Position numbers and translations under genes: made by a program
Assembly: GCA_900556185.1 (NCBI GenBank)
Contig: USNN01000010.1
Location: forward strand, 1 to 18,263
Source of the DNA: an uncultured Eubacteriales bacterium
Lineage (GTDB): Bacteria; Bacillota; Clostridia; Christensenellales; UBA1242
Direction: 5' to 3'
Length of the DNA: 18,263 nt
Shown: piece after piece, positions 4,742 through 12,805 of the stretch
Numbering within the stretch: the stretch's first letter is position 1
Layout: the number at the start of each line of letters is the position of its first letter
The notes under the pieces: model-generated
Seen by the model: the letters and a program-made list of their open reading frames with translations, nothing else
Told to the model about the DNA's origin: nothing
Database searches by the model: none

Positions 4742-7222
4742 ATGAAAAAGTTTTTTAAGTTTATAGATAAACTACTTGGCATCTTGCTTATAATTGCCGT
4801 TGCAGGAGGAATAGTGTATGTTTGGAAAATAAACCCAGATGTTATTAAACCATCCTACACAGTAACTTTGGATTCTGGCGGTGTTGAAATACCCGATAAG
4901 GAATTTAAAGTAAAAAAAGGCAAAACTATTGAACTTCCAACTCTTGCTAGAGACGGTTATAGTTTTGATGGTTGGTATTTAAATGACACCAAATGGTCTG
5001 CTGATATGACAATTAATGCAAATTCAGTTTTGACTGCAAAATGGATACCTAACAAATACACTATAACTTTTTACATAGAAACCAACGAATACCAAATTAT
5101 GTGTGATTATGATTCCATTCCTACATGTCCCGAAGAATACTTGCATAAAGCAAAAACTGCAGAATATGAATACGAATTTAGCGGGTTTACGCCTGAATTA
5201 TCCAAAGTAACAGGTCCTGCTAGTTATACCGCCTCATTTACTCAAAAACCTAGACACTTTTTAATTAACGCATCTACAAATTTAGACAATGCTGGCACAT
5301 TTACATACTCTACAGACATAACAAATGGTATTGAATACGGGAAAGATTTATCAATTACAGCATCACCAAATGTAGGGTATGAATTTTTAGGCTTTTACAC
5401 AAATGGCGAACTAACCACAACAAACTTAGTTATATCCTTTAACAATATAATATCAGACATTTACATTGAAGCCAAATATAAATTAATATCTAAAGAAATA
5501 ATATACAATACGGAAGATGCAACCGAAAATCCAAATCCAACTAGTTACAATATTACAATGGGCAACTTGAAACTAAAACCTGCTTCAAAATCGGGTTATT
5601 ATTTTAACGGCTGGTTTACTAAACCAAGTGGTAACGGCACAAAGATTGCATCAATAAATTTTGAAAGTTTTAGCACCAATAGTTCCATTACCCTATATGC
5701 ACATTTTAGTCAAATTGTTACAATTAATTATAATGTTGATGGAACAATTATAGATACAGACAGCCAACTAGTTGGCACAATTCTTACCCCAATGAATTTA
5801 GACTCAACCAAATATGGAATGAATGGCTACACTGTTAATGTTTGGTATACAAATAGTTCTTTTTCAACGACCTACACAGACACCACTCTAACTGGACCAT
5901 TAACTTTATACGGTAAATGGGAGTATAAGTTTGATAGTGGCTTTGGTGCATACTTAGAAAAATTCAATACAGCAAAAAACAGCAGGACTCTCACCATAAC
6001 CAGTGAAGACGAAATGATTAAATGGGTTGAATATGTTACCGTTTGCAATATAACAATCAGTAACAAAGTTGACATTACATTTGGTAGTGGCTATTCAGTT
6101 TCTGGGACAAGTATAAGCGAATTACAATCTAAAGTATCTGATATACTTTCTAAAGTAAATTACCCAAACGGCATACATATATCATACTCCTATTTAAACG
6201 CATCTACTTGCACACTAACTAGTATATATAATATAGACAAATCCGACACTGAAGGAAAATTAACTATAGACAAATCAAAATCTGGCTGTTTAGAACAGTA
6301 TTACCAAATCACACTAACCTCCGGCGGAAATCGAAGTGAAGATAATACGGTCTTTAACATAGATAAAGTAACAAACACTATAGAAGTTAGCACTTCCAAT
6401 GGGTTAGTTTATGCACTAGAACACGGCCTTAGACCAATACCAATAACTGGTTCAAGTGCAGAAAATGTATACAACAAATCAAAGTCTATATTAAATAGAA
6501 TTTGTAATAATGAAATGTCAGATTTTGAAAAGATAAAAGCAATTTATGATTGGCTAACAAGCCATGTTCAATATGACCACACAGCACTAACCATTCCAGA
6601 TAATCAAGCATTAAATTACGACTCATGGTATGCTGAAGGCGTATTCAATAATGGTAAGGCTGTTTGCGATGGCATAAGCAAAGCATTGTTAATTATGGCA
6701 CAAATAGAAAATATACCTTGTATTAGAGTCAGTGGAACAAGTAACGGTAGTGGCCATGCATGGAATAAAGTTTATATAAATAATGCTTGGTTTGTTATAG
6801 ATGCAACTCACGGCGACTTAAGTATAAACAATAACTATGAACAACCTACCTATTCGAGTTTTTTGGTTACCGATACCTACAAGTCTAAAAATTGTAATTT
6901 TGATAATTCCACCCCATCCGCAAACACATCAATTAATGTTTATGAAAAAATGATATATTCATCTTCATTGGGCGAATTTGACCTTTATATAAATGATGAA
7001 ACTGAAGCAAACAAACTACTAAGTTACATAAAAGCATACTCACCCCAATTAAATTACTACAACTCTACAACAACCACGGCCTATGCAACAATAGAATTTG
7101 TTATAGCAAATGGAGCGACTGTTTCGGCAAGTTATATTACTAGTAGACTTGGACTGTGTTATATTGTGCGCACAACACTAGAATCTGGAGAAACCGCCTA
7201 TTCTTTAAAAATTCCAAGATAG
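4742..7222 (+). CDS. Secreted InlB-repeat protein with transglutaminase-like domain
   Basis: An 826-residue extracellular protein. Residues 1-30 are a basic stretch plus one hydrophobic helix (signal anchor or uncleaved signal). Five Listeria-Bacteroides (InlB B) beta-grasp repeats follow, some degenerate: about 39-101 (GYSFDGWYL, LTAKW), 105-168, 174-247 (GYEFLGFYT), 251-323 (GYYFNGWFT, LYAHF) and 326-393 (LYGKW). A region of no recognised family spans about 400-575. A transglutaminase-like fold at about 580-700 has the full catalytic set C642 (GKAVCDG), H672 (SGHAW) and D687 (VIDATHGD). There is no LPXTG sorting signal, so attachment would be by the N-terminal helix. Enzymes of this fold may crosslink or cleave proteins or peptides; the target is unknown. 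Preceded by AGGAG and an extended -10 promoter. Confidence 0.88.
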   Translation: MKKFFKFIDKLLGILLIIAVAGGIVYVWKINPDVIKPSYTVTLDSGGVEIPDKEFKVKKGKTIELPTLARDGYSFDGWYLNDTKWSADMTINANSVLTAKWIPNKYTITFYIETNEYQIMCDYDSIPTCPEEYLHKAKTAEYEYEFSGFTPELSKVTGPASYTASFTQKPRHFLINASTNLDNAGTFTYSTDITNGIEYGKDLSITASPNVGYEFLGFYTNGELTTTNLVISFNNIISDIYIEAKYKLISKEIIYNTEDATENPNPTSYNITMGNLKLKPASKSGYYFNGWFTKPSGNGTKIASINFESFSTNSSITLYAHFSQIVTINYNVDGTIIDTDSQLVGTILTPMNLDSTKYGMNGYTVNVWYTNSSFSTTYTDTTLTGPLTLYGKWEYKFDSGFGAYLEKFNTAKNSRTLTITSEDEMIKWVEYVTVCNITISNKVDITFGSGYSVSGTSISELQSKVSDILSKVNYPNGIHISYSYLNASTCTLTSIYNIDKSDTEGKLTIDKSKSGCLEQYYQITLTSGGNRSEDNTVFNIDKVTNTIEVSTSNGLVYALEHGLRPIPITGSSAENVYNKSKSILNRICNNEMSDFEKIKAIYDWLTSHVQYDHTALTIPDNQALNYDSWYAEGVFNNGKAVCDGISKALLIMAQIENIPCIRVSGTSNGSGHAWNKVYINNAWFVIDATHGDLSINNNYEQPTYSSFLVTDTYKSKNCNFDNSTPSANTSINVYEKMIYSSSLGEFDLYINDETEANKLLSYIKAYSPQLNYYNSTTTTAYATIEFVIANGATVSASYITSRLGLCYIVRTTLESGETAYSLKIPR

Positions 7223-7253
7223 AAAAAAGCCTTTCATTATGAAAGGCTTTTTT
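7223..7253. terminator. Bidirectional terminator between convergent genes
   Basis: A 13-bp stem AAAAAAGCCTTTC/GAAAGGCTTTTTT with loop ATTAT starts one base after the plus-strand stop and runs into the minus-strand stop (7252-7254). A and T runs allow use in both directions. Confidence 0.93.
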
Positions 7254-8406
7254 ATAAATCTGCGAGTGTAATGTATAATCTCATTTTCTTCATACCCTTA
7301 TTAACACAGTAAAAAGAAAAACTCATTTCGCTTTTATTATACATTCTATTCACATCTTCAAAATTTTTATGTATACCCACTAAGTGATATTGTATTCCTG
7401 CACCATCAGTGGTAACGGTAGACAAAACAAATTTCTTTGTGTTTCTAAATTCGGTTTTAACAATAACCTTATCGCCAACCGCCTCACCACTATAATTAAT
7501 TTTCATATAAGAATTATTAGTAGCACTACCAATAAACACCTTATAGTAGTTATCATTTTTAAGTTGGATGCTATTTGCCTTGCCTAAATAACTTGTGTTA
7601 GATAAATATAATTCCTTAGTTTTAACAGTGCAAAACAAATAGTTTTCGTCGTTAACAGTAATAGTAGGATTTTCACGCATTTCATATAATAAAATTGGCT
7701 TTGCAATATAAATATTTCCATTATCGGTGTAATACGGGTTAGAAATAACACTGTTGCCGTTTATCGCCACTTCTACTGTTTCGTCTTTAAAATACTTGGT
7801 GTTTCCTATATAAATAAAGTTATCAAAATCCACATCTTTTATGTGCATGGTTTTAACATAATACTCATACCCAAGATTTGCTGTTACGTCATCATTTGTT
7901 ATTGAGTTGTTTTCATTATTACTTAGCCCAGTATACAAACTGTCAAAAAGTTCAGTTTCTAGGTCTTCTAAAATAAATTTATTAACAAAACTAGTGTAAA
8001 CTGGCTCAGGTTCTAGCTTAAATTCATCTTCTGGTTCCGTGTTGCTAGCCGGACCCGCAACATTTGTATTTGTTGTGCTATTAGTTTTATTGATAATGTA
8101 ATTAAAATTCAATTTACCTTTAATTAGTTTACTATTGGGTTTTGCTGTTATTGTAATTGATACAGTGTTGCGAGAAATGTTAACGATTGTAATATTATAC
8201 TGATTTTCGTCGATAATTTTGCCGTCAGAAATTATATTTATGAATATATTTTCTTTATCACTATAATTTTCATTTGCAAGGTAACTTATGTCTATCATAT
8301 CCATTGCAAGTAGTTTTGCAGTATTATTTAAACTAATTGCATTAATATTTAAAATGGCAAACAATAACAGAACAAACCCAAAAGCAAAACTCTTTAGTTT
8401 GTTCAT
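7252..8406 (-). CDS. Exported protein of unknown function
   Basis: 384 residues starting at the ATG of MNKLKSFAFGF. This start was chosen because a classic signal peptide follows at once (basic N-terminus, core FAFGFVLLLFAIL, likely cleavage after NINA) and GGAG lies 12 bases upstream. An in-frame TTG at 8442 would add 12 residues but has no ribosome binding site and would bury the signal. The mature part is Asn-, Thr- and Ile-rich and looks beta-rich, with a low-complexity linker rich in Thr, Asn, Pro and Glu at about residues 100-135 separating an N-terminal domain from a larger C-terminal one. No family is recognised. It converges on the InlB-repeat protein; both are exported. Confidence 0.75.
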   Translation of the reverse strand: MNKLKSFAFGFVLLLFAILNINAISLNNTAKLLAMDMIDISYLANENYSDKENIFINIISDGKIIDENQYNITIVNISRNTVSITITAKPNSKLIKGKLNFNYIINKTNSTTNTNVAGPASNTEPEDEFKLEPEPVYTSFVNKFILEDLETELFDSLYTGLSNNENNSITNDDVTANLGYEYYVKTMHIKDVDFDNFIYIGNTKYFKDETVEVAINGNSVISNPYYTDNGNIYIAKPILLYEMRENPTITVNDENYLFCTVKTKELYLSNTSYLGKANSIQLKNDNYYKVFIGSATNNSYMKINYSGEAVGDKVIVKTEFRNTKKFVLSTVTTDGAGIQYHLVGIHKNFEDVNRMYNKSEMSFSFYCVNKGMKKMRLYITLADL

Positions 8407-8435
8407 AACTAAATTTATCTCCTGTATTAAGTTGT

Positions 8436-8499
8436 TTAGCAAAAATATTGCTAATTTATTATTTATTTTAAGCGAATTTTATTTCGCAAGAATAAATTC
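8436..8499. promoter_or_regulatory. Divergent intergenic region with three inverted repeats
   Basis: Between the divergent genes are TTAGCAA/TTGCTAA (8436-8442, 8448-8454) in the leader of the minus gene; GCGAA-TTTTAT-TTCGC (8472-8487); and an overlapping imperfect repeat GAATTTTATT (8474-8483) with AATAAATTC (8491-8499). The last two cannot form together. They could be operators or mutually exclusive hairpins. No good minus-strand promoter was recognised. Confidence 0.35.
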
Positions 8500-8512
8500 A
8501 GATTTTGCCATT

Positions 8513-8518
8513 TATAAT
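8513..8518 (+). promoter_or_regulatory. -10 box placing transcription start at the M14 start codon
   Basis: A perfect TATAAT ends five bases before the ATG at 8524, so transcription would begin at or next to the A of the start codon. No convincing -35 is seen at 17-18 bases. No purine-rich ribosome binding site lies upstream of this ATG. Confidence 0.5.
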
Positions 8519-8523
8519 TTAAT

Positions 8524-9375
8524 ATGAATGAATTAAGTTATAAAGAGTTTTATGGTCAAATTACCGATTTAAAATCAATAATTACTGATAATTTTTCACT
8601 TGGCGCCAGTTTTTTAGGTCAAGATATCACCTGCTTTCATATAGGCAAATATAACCGCCCGCAAATTATAATAGAAGGCGGAATCCACGCCCGTGAATAT
8701 ATTTCTAGTTTAGTGGTTATTGAAGAATGTAAACTGTTAAAACAACTAGAAAATAGTCTAGAGTTTGGCGTTTTTGCCGTGCCACTAGGGAACCCTGACG
8801 GCGTTCAATTAGTGTTAGATGGAATTACCCCTAATATTCCACCAAAACTATCCAAGTTTTTACTAAAACTAAACGGCTCGGATAATTTTAAGTTGTGGAA
8901 AGCCAATATTTTAGGCACCGACTTAAATGTAAACTTTGATGCTCTTTGGGGAAAAGGTTTTTCTAACAAATTCAAACCTGCGTCTGAAAACTTTGTTGGG
9001 TATCGCCCTAATAGCGAAAAAGAAACTAGAACCCTTATAAAACTACTAGACCACAAAAACATTATAGGAAGCCTAAGTTTTCACTCTAAAGGCGAAGTGG
9101 TTTATTATGGCTACGATAACTTACCAAACAACTTGATTAATAGAGATAAATTAATCGCCGAAAAACTTGCAAGTTTTTTAAGATACACTCCAGAAAAGAC
9201 CTACAAAAGCGTAGGTGGCTTTAGTGACTTTATAAGCGAAAAATTGAAAGTGCCGAGTTTCACTATAGAAGTAGGCGAAGATTCACTTACCCACCCAATC
9301 GAATCAAAACATATTAAAGAAATACTAACGCACACACTTGGCATCACGCAAGCATTTTATAACTACATCCACTAG
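8524..9375 (+). CDS. M14-family zinc peptidase, probably gamma-D-Glu-diaminopimelate type
   Basis: 283 residues with the M14 carboxypeptidase signature: zinc ligands H55 and E58 in GGIHAREY, third ligand H187 in SFHSKGEVVYY, and catalytic E249 in FTIEVGE. GNPDG (89-93) and PNSEKET (162-168) are also family landmarks. The substrate-carboxylate Arg of carboxypeptidase A (DLNRNF) is Val here (DLNVNF, 133-138), as expected for M14C-type enzymes that cut gamma-D-Glu-diaminopimelate bonds in murein peptides. There is no signal peptide, so a cytoplasmic role such as murein peptide recycling is likely. The ATG is the first possible start after an in-frame TAA at 8515-8517 and has no Shine-Dalgarno sequence. 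The stop overlaps that of the convergent ligase gene. Confidence 0.85.
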   Translation: MNELSYKEFYGQITDLKSIITDNFSLGASFLGQDITCFHIGKYNRPQIIIEGGIHAREYISSLVVIEECKLLKQLENSLEFGVFAVPLGNPDGVQLVLDGITPNIPPKLSKFLLKLNGSDNFKLWKANILGTDLNVNFDALWGKGFSNKFKPASENFVGYRPNSEKETRTLIKLLDHKNIIGSLSFHSKGEVVYYGYDNLPNNLINRDKLIAEKLASFLRYTPEKTYKSVGGFSDFISEKLKVPSFTIEVGEDSLTHPIESKHIKEILTHTLGITQAFYNYIH

Positions 9376-10565
9376 TCGGCGTAGTTATCAAAATAGTTCT
9401 GAATTAAAACTACTGGAGTTCCCTTATCTCCACTACCACTAGTAAGGTCAGCAAGACTACCAAGTAAATCGGTATAATTTCGTGGAGTTGTGCCTAGGGT
9501 TTCATTTGTGCCCTTTAGGTTTTTAGACTTGTTTTTAATCTCCTTCTTTATTGCCTCATTTAATTCTGCCCCATGCAATGACGCAAGTTTATTGTCTGCC
9601 ACATACTTAATTTTTATTTCATTTGGTGTGCCTACAAGCCCGCTTGTGAATGCTGGCGAAACAACTGGGTCAGCAAGTTCCCAAATTTTTCCAACTGGGT
9701 CTTTAAATGCACCATCACCATACACCATAACTTCTAAGTGTTTTCCAGTTCTTTTAAGCATTTCTTCTTGCACTGCGTGAACAATTTTATCGCCATGCTC
9801 TGGGAATAATTTTACCGTGTCTTCAGTGGCTTTATTAGAACCAAGCAAACCATATCTTGAGTTATACCCACTGCCATTTATGCTCTCTCTAAGAATTTCA
9901 TCAGTTTTATATATAACTTTAGCACCTGCTTCGGTTAAAATTCTTTTTGTGCGTTCTCGGTTGTGAATATTTGCTACAATTATATTTTTAGTGTAGTCAA
10001 GAATAGCAGTTGCTTTATTAGAAAATATAATCTCTGGCTCACAACCCTCTTTTTGAATTAAATCTTTAAAATATTTAACATAGTTTATGCCAGTAAATAT
10101 ATGAATTTCATTACCAAAATACTTGTCATACTCGGCTTCTGTTAAACAATCTGACCAAGGATTAATGTTGTGTTCATATAATAAACTTTCATCAAATAAC
10201 GAGTTACCAACTTCATCTGATGGATACGACATAAGTAGGGTAATCTTTTTCGCACCCCTTGCTATTCCACGCAAAATTGTTGAAAACCTATTTCTGCTTA
10301 CTGGAGTTGGGAAAACCACACCAATATGCTTGCCTTTGCCAAATTTCTTTTCAACATCGGCACCAATTTGAGCAACTGATGCATAGTTCCCTTCCGTCAT
10401 ACCAACAACCGCTTCAGTTATTGCAATAATATCACGGTCATTTAACTGAACATTTTCAGTTTTGGTTGCGTTAATAACGCTATCTACAACAATTTTAACT
10501 AAATCATCACCTGCTTTAATTATAGGTGTTTTTATTCCTCTTGAAATCGTTCCAAATGTTTTCAT
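9372..10565 (-). CDS. CofE-like gamma-glutamyl ligase (F420-0:glutamate ligase family)
   Basis: 397 residues of the COG1478/PF01996 family, whose founder adds L-glutamate to coenzyme F420-0 through gamma links. Supporting segments are RDIIAITEAVVG near the N-terminus, FPTPVSRNRF, the SGYNSRYGLLGSNKA region, and VYGDGAFKDPVGKIWELADP, where acidic residues would bind GTP and metal. No F420 biosynthesis gene is in the window, and low-GC Gram-positives of this type usually lack F420, so the real substrate is probably different and unknown. The ATG is preceded by GAGGGG. It has its own promoter (10587-10615). It is longer than archaeal CofE (about 250 residues), as is usual for this Firmicute subgroup. 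Confidence 0.83.
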   Translation of the reverse strand: MKTFGTISRGIKTPIIKAGDDLVKIVVDSVINATKTENVQLNDRDIIAITEAVVGMTEGNYASVAQIGADVEKKFGKGKHIGVVFPTPVSRNRFSTILRGIARGAKKITLLMSYPSDEVGNSLFDESLLYEHNINPWSDCLTEAEYDKYFGNEIHIFTGINYVKYFKDLIQKEGCEPEIIFSNKATAILDYTKNIIVANIHNRERTKRILTEAGAKVIYKTDEILRESINGSGYNSRYGLLGSNKATEDTVKLFPEHGDKIVHAVQEEMLKRTGKHLEVMVYGDGAFKDPVGKIWELADPVVSPAFTSGLVGTPNEIKIKYVADNKLASLHGAELNEAIKKEIKNKSKNLKGTNETLGTTPRNYTDLLGSLADLTSGSGDKGTPVVLIQNYFDNYAD

Positions 10566-10586
10566 AATTCGCCCCTCAACATTTTA

Positions 10587-10615
10587 ATTATATCATAGGC
10601 AATTGCCTTTATCAA
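10587..10615 (-). promoter_or_regulatory. Promoter of the CofE-like gene with palindromic spacer
   Basis: On the minus strand TTGATA (10610-10615), a 17-base spacer and perfect TATAAT (10587-10592) with TGA before it. The spacer contains the perfect 12-base palindrome AGGCAATTGCCT (10597-10608), a candidate operator. No ordinary terminator or coding sequence accounts for it. Confidence 0.75.
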
Positions 10616-10653
10616 ACCGATTTTAAGATTATTTTAACTTAATAAAAATTTAG

Positions 10654-10682
10654 TTGTATTATTAACTCAATTTTGATATATT
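10654..10682 (+). promoter_or_regulatory. Promoter of the uridine kinase-family gene
   Basis: TTGTAT (10654-10659), a 17-base spacer and TATATT (10677-10682) preceded by TGA. The ATG at 10704 follows AAAAGGA. Confidence 0.55.
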
Positions 10683-10703
10683 TACTAATATAAAAGGAAA
10701 ATT

Positions 10704-11624
10704 ATGGAAACTTATAACATTTTAAATTTAAACAACGAAATAACATCTTCACCTGAGAATTTAATTAAAAAGTGTGAAGAAAAATTTAACAATCAATTAG
10801 ATAAATTAATATACGACATTGAAAATAACGACTACGACGAAAAGGTTATATTAATTTCTGGTCCTAGTTGTGCTGGCAAAACCACATTTGCAAACCTTCT
10901 TGAAAAGAAATTAATTAACAATGGTTTTAACATAGTTACCATTCAAATGGACAATTTTTTTATAGATAGAGCAAAACGCAAAAGGCTTAAAAATGGCGAA
11001 GAAGACTTTGAAAGCCTAAACATAGTAAACCTAAAGCAAATGAAAAATTGTTTTAAAGAACTATTTAAAAACAAAACTGCAATGTTCCCTATCTATGATT
11101 TTAATAAGTGTATAAACATTGAAAACCAAATTAAAATAGAAATTAACAATAAGTCTATTATAATATTTGAAGGTATTCACGCATTAAACCCAAAACTATA
11201 CAAAAGCCTAGACACTAAAAATATTTATAAAATATTTATAACCAACGAAGACCATTATAGTTACCTAGATAGTTCGATATCCGCTAGAGAAATGCGACTA
11301 ATACGAAGAATTGTCCGAGACCGCGAAAAACGAAACTTTAAACCTCGTGAAACATTTGATATTTGGCATAATATTGTAAGTGCTGAAAATGAATACATTT
11401 TACCTTTTAAGTCAAAGGCCGATTTTATTATGGATAGTTCATTTGCTTACGAACTTGGGTTATACACAAACCCGCTAAAAGAAATGAAAAACGAAGACCC
11501 AGAGTTATTTGCTTCTGCCCCATTTTTAGAAACTGCCACGCAAATATTGCCAATAGATAAAGCCCTAGTGCCAGAAAATTCACTAATGTGGGAATTTTTA
11601 CAAAAAATTAAAGCCGATAAGTAA
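10704..11624 (+). CDS. Uridine kinase-family nucleoside kinase
   Basis: 306 residues of the phosphoribulokinase/uridine kinase P-loop family, which transfers phosphate from ATP or GTP to a nucleoside hydroxyl in the cytoplasm. Walker A GPSCAGKTT is at 53-61, a likely catalytic Asp at D83 (QMDNFF), and the family block FEGIHALNP at 155-163. An Arg-rich lid (AREMRLIRRIVRDREKR) follows near residues 194-210. It is about 90 residues longer than E. coli Udk, with extra N- and C-terminal segments, so the exact substrate (uridine/cytidine or another) is not certain. It converges on deoB, which with deoD releases pentose phosphates from nucleosides; this supports a salvage role. Confidence 0.85.
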   Translation: METYNILNLNNEITSSPENLIKKCEEKFNNQLDKLIYDIENNDYDEKVILISGPSCAGKTTFANLLEKKLINNGFNIVTIQMDNFFIDRAKRKRLKNGEEDFESLNIVNLKQMKNCFKELFKNKTAMFPIYDFNKCINIENQIKIEINNKSIIIFEGIHALNPKLYKSLDTKNIYKIFITNEDHYSYLDSSISAREMRLIRRIVRDREKRNFKPRETFDIWHNIVSAENEYILPFKSKADFIMDSSFAYELGLYTNPLKEMKNEDPELFASAPFLETATQILPIDKALVPENSLMWEFLQKIKADK

Positions 11625-11643
11625 TATACTTATCGACTTTTTA
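11610..11643. terminator. Bidirectional terminator holding both stop codons
   Basis: An 8-bp stem CGATAAGT (11615-11622) with ACTTATCG (11628-11635), loop AATAT, is extended past one unpaired base on each side by AAAG/CTTT and flanked by A and T runs. The plus-strand stop (11622-11624) and the minus-strand stop (11630-11632) both lie in the hairpin. Confidence 0.82.
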
Positions 11644-12805
11644 TTATATTAGATAAAAAACTTTCACCCATATTTGCTTTCAGGTTAAACATATCCAAAA
11701 CTGTTGCAGATGTGTTATACATACCAACAATTCTACCCATATCCACATTATGACGCAAGCTTTTTCCATATACAATTAATGGAACCAATTCTCTTGAGTG
11801 GTCCGTGCTTATAGTAGATGGGTCGTTACCATGATCGGCTGTAATGATAAGCACGTCTTTTTGCCCCATATTTGCCACAAATTCGCCAAGTACCACATCA
11901 AACTCATTAAGTGCCCGTGCGTAACCTTCTGCGTTGTTTCTATGCCCATATTTAGAGTCAAAATCGTTAAAGTTAAAAAATGCAAGCCCATTAAATTCTT
12001 GTTTTTGCAATTTTAACATAACATCGCCAACTTCGTGGTTGTTGTGGGCTGGAATATGTTTTGTTATTCCTTTGCCCGCAAATATATCATAAATTTTGCC
12101 AACGCCAATTACATCTATTTTATTTTTCTTTAATATATCCAATGCTGTTTCTGTGTGTGGTGGCAACGCAAAGTCTTTTCGCATATCGCTTCTTGTGTAT
12201 GGCCACTCGCCGATAAATGGTCTGGCTATAATTCGGTTTACGCCCCACTCGCCTTGCATTATTGCCCTTGCTTTTTCACACATAGAATATAACTCATCTA
12301 CACTAAAAACACTTTCGTGAGTTGCTATCTGCAACACACTATCTCCACTTGTGTATACAATTGGCTTTTTCTCTTTTATGCTTTGTTTGCCATAATCTTT
12401 AATTACTTCCGTGCCAGAATATGGCTTATTGCATAAAATCTTTGCACCAAAGGCTTTTTCTAGTTTTTTAACACATTCTGGTGGAAAACCGTTTGGGAAC
12501 AATGGATATGGTTTTTTTGTGATTTCACCAATCATTTCAAAATGCCCAACAGCACTATCCTTTCCATTAGATACTTCTTGAACACAAGCATAGCATCCAA
12601 GCGGATTTTTTCTTGATTTGTAGTTTACTACATCAATATTAGAGAATCCTAATTTATTAAGGTTTGGTATTTTTAAAAGTTTTGTATCTACAAGGGCTTT
12701 AAATGTGTTAGAACCCGCATCGCCAAATTCGGCACTATCTACGGTTTCTCCAATTCCTAAACTATCTAACACCACCCAAAATACTCTTTTATTCAATTGA
12801 GCCAA
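11630..12805 (-). CDS. deoB: Phosphopentomutase
   Basis: 391 residues of the alkaline phosphatase-superfamily mutase that interconverts (deoxy)ribose-1-phosphate and -5-phosphate. Metal-binding and family motifs are LDSLGIG (D13), FGDAGSNT, THES, ADHGNDPST and TDHSRELVPL. The residue that carries the phosphate in the Bacillus enzyme, Thr85 in KDT, is Ser84 here (GKDSAVGHFE), and the usual GHWE is GHFE. A serine could still be phosphorylated. Translation starts at TTG (MAQLNKRV), with GGAGGT at good spacing inside the end of deoD; the two genes overlap by 17 bases. Last gene of the six-gene unit, followed by a terminator. Its partner is DeoD, which supplies the sugar-1-phosphate. Confidence 0.95.
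   Translation of the reverse strand: MAQLNKRVFWVVLDSLGIGETVDSAEFGDAGSNTFKALVDTKLLKIPNLNKLGFSNIDVVNYKSRKNPLGCYACVQEVSNGKDSAVGHFEMIGEITKKPYPLFPNGFPPECVKKLEKAFGAKILCNKPYSGTEVIKDYGKQSIKEKKPIVYTSGDSVLQIATHESVFSVDELYSMCEKARAIMQGEWGVNRIIARPFIGEWPYTRSDMRKDFALPPHTETALDILKKNKIDVIGVGKIYDIFAGKGITKHIPAHNNHEVGDVMLKLQKQEFNGLAFFNFNDFDSKYGHRNNAEGYARALNEFDVVLGEFVANMGQKDVLIITADHGNDPSTISTDHSRELVPLIVYGKSLRHNVDMGRIVGMYNTSATVLDMFNLKANMGESFLSNIIKSR

Noticed and set aside
4852..5920. Repeats in the surface protein gene as a DNA tandem-repeat array
   Set aside because: Similarity is only at the protein level (diverged InlB-type units); no DNA-level repeat or CRISPR-like spacing is seen.
8407..8442. Earlier TTG start for the exported protein
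   Set aside because: No ribosome binding site precedes it, and the ATG at 8406 opens directly with a proper signal peptide.
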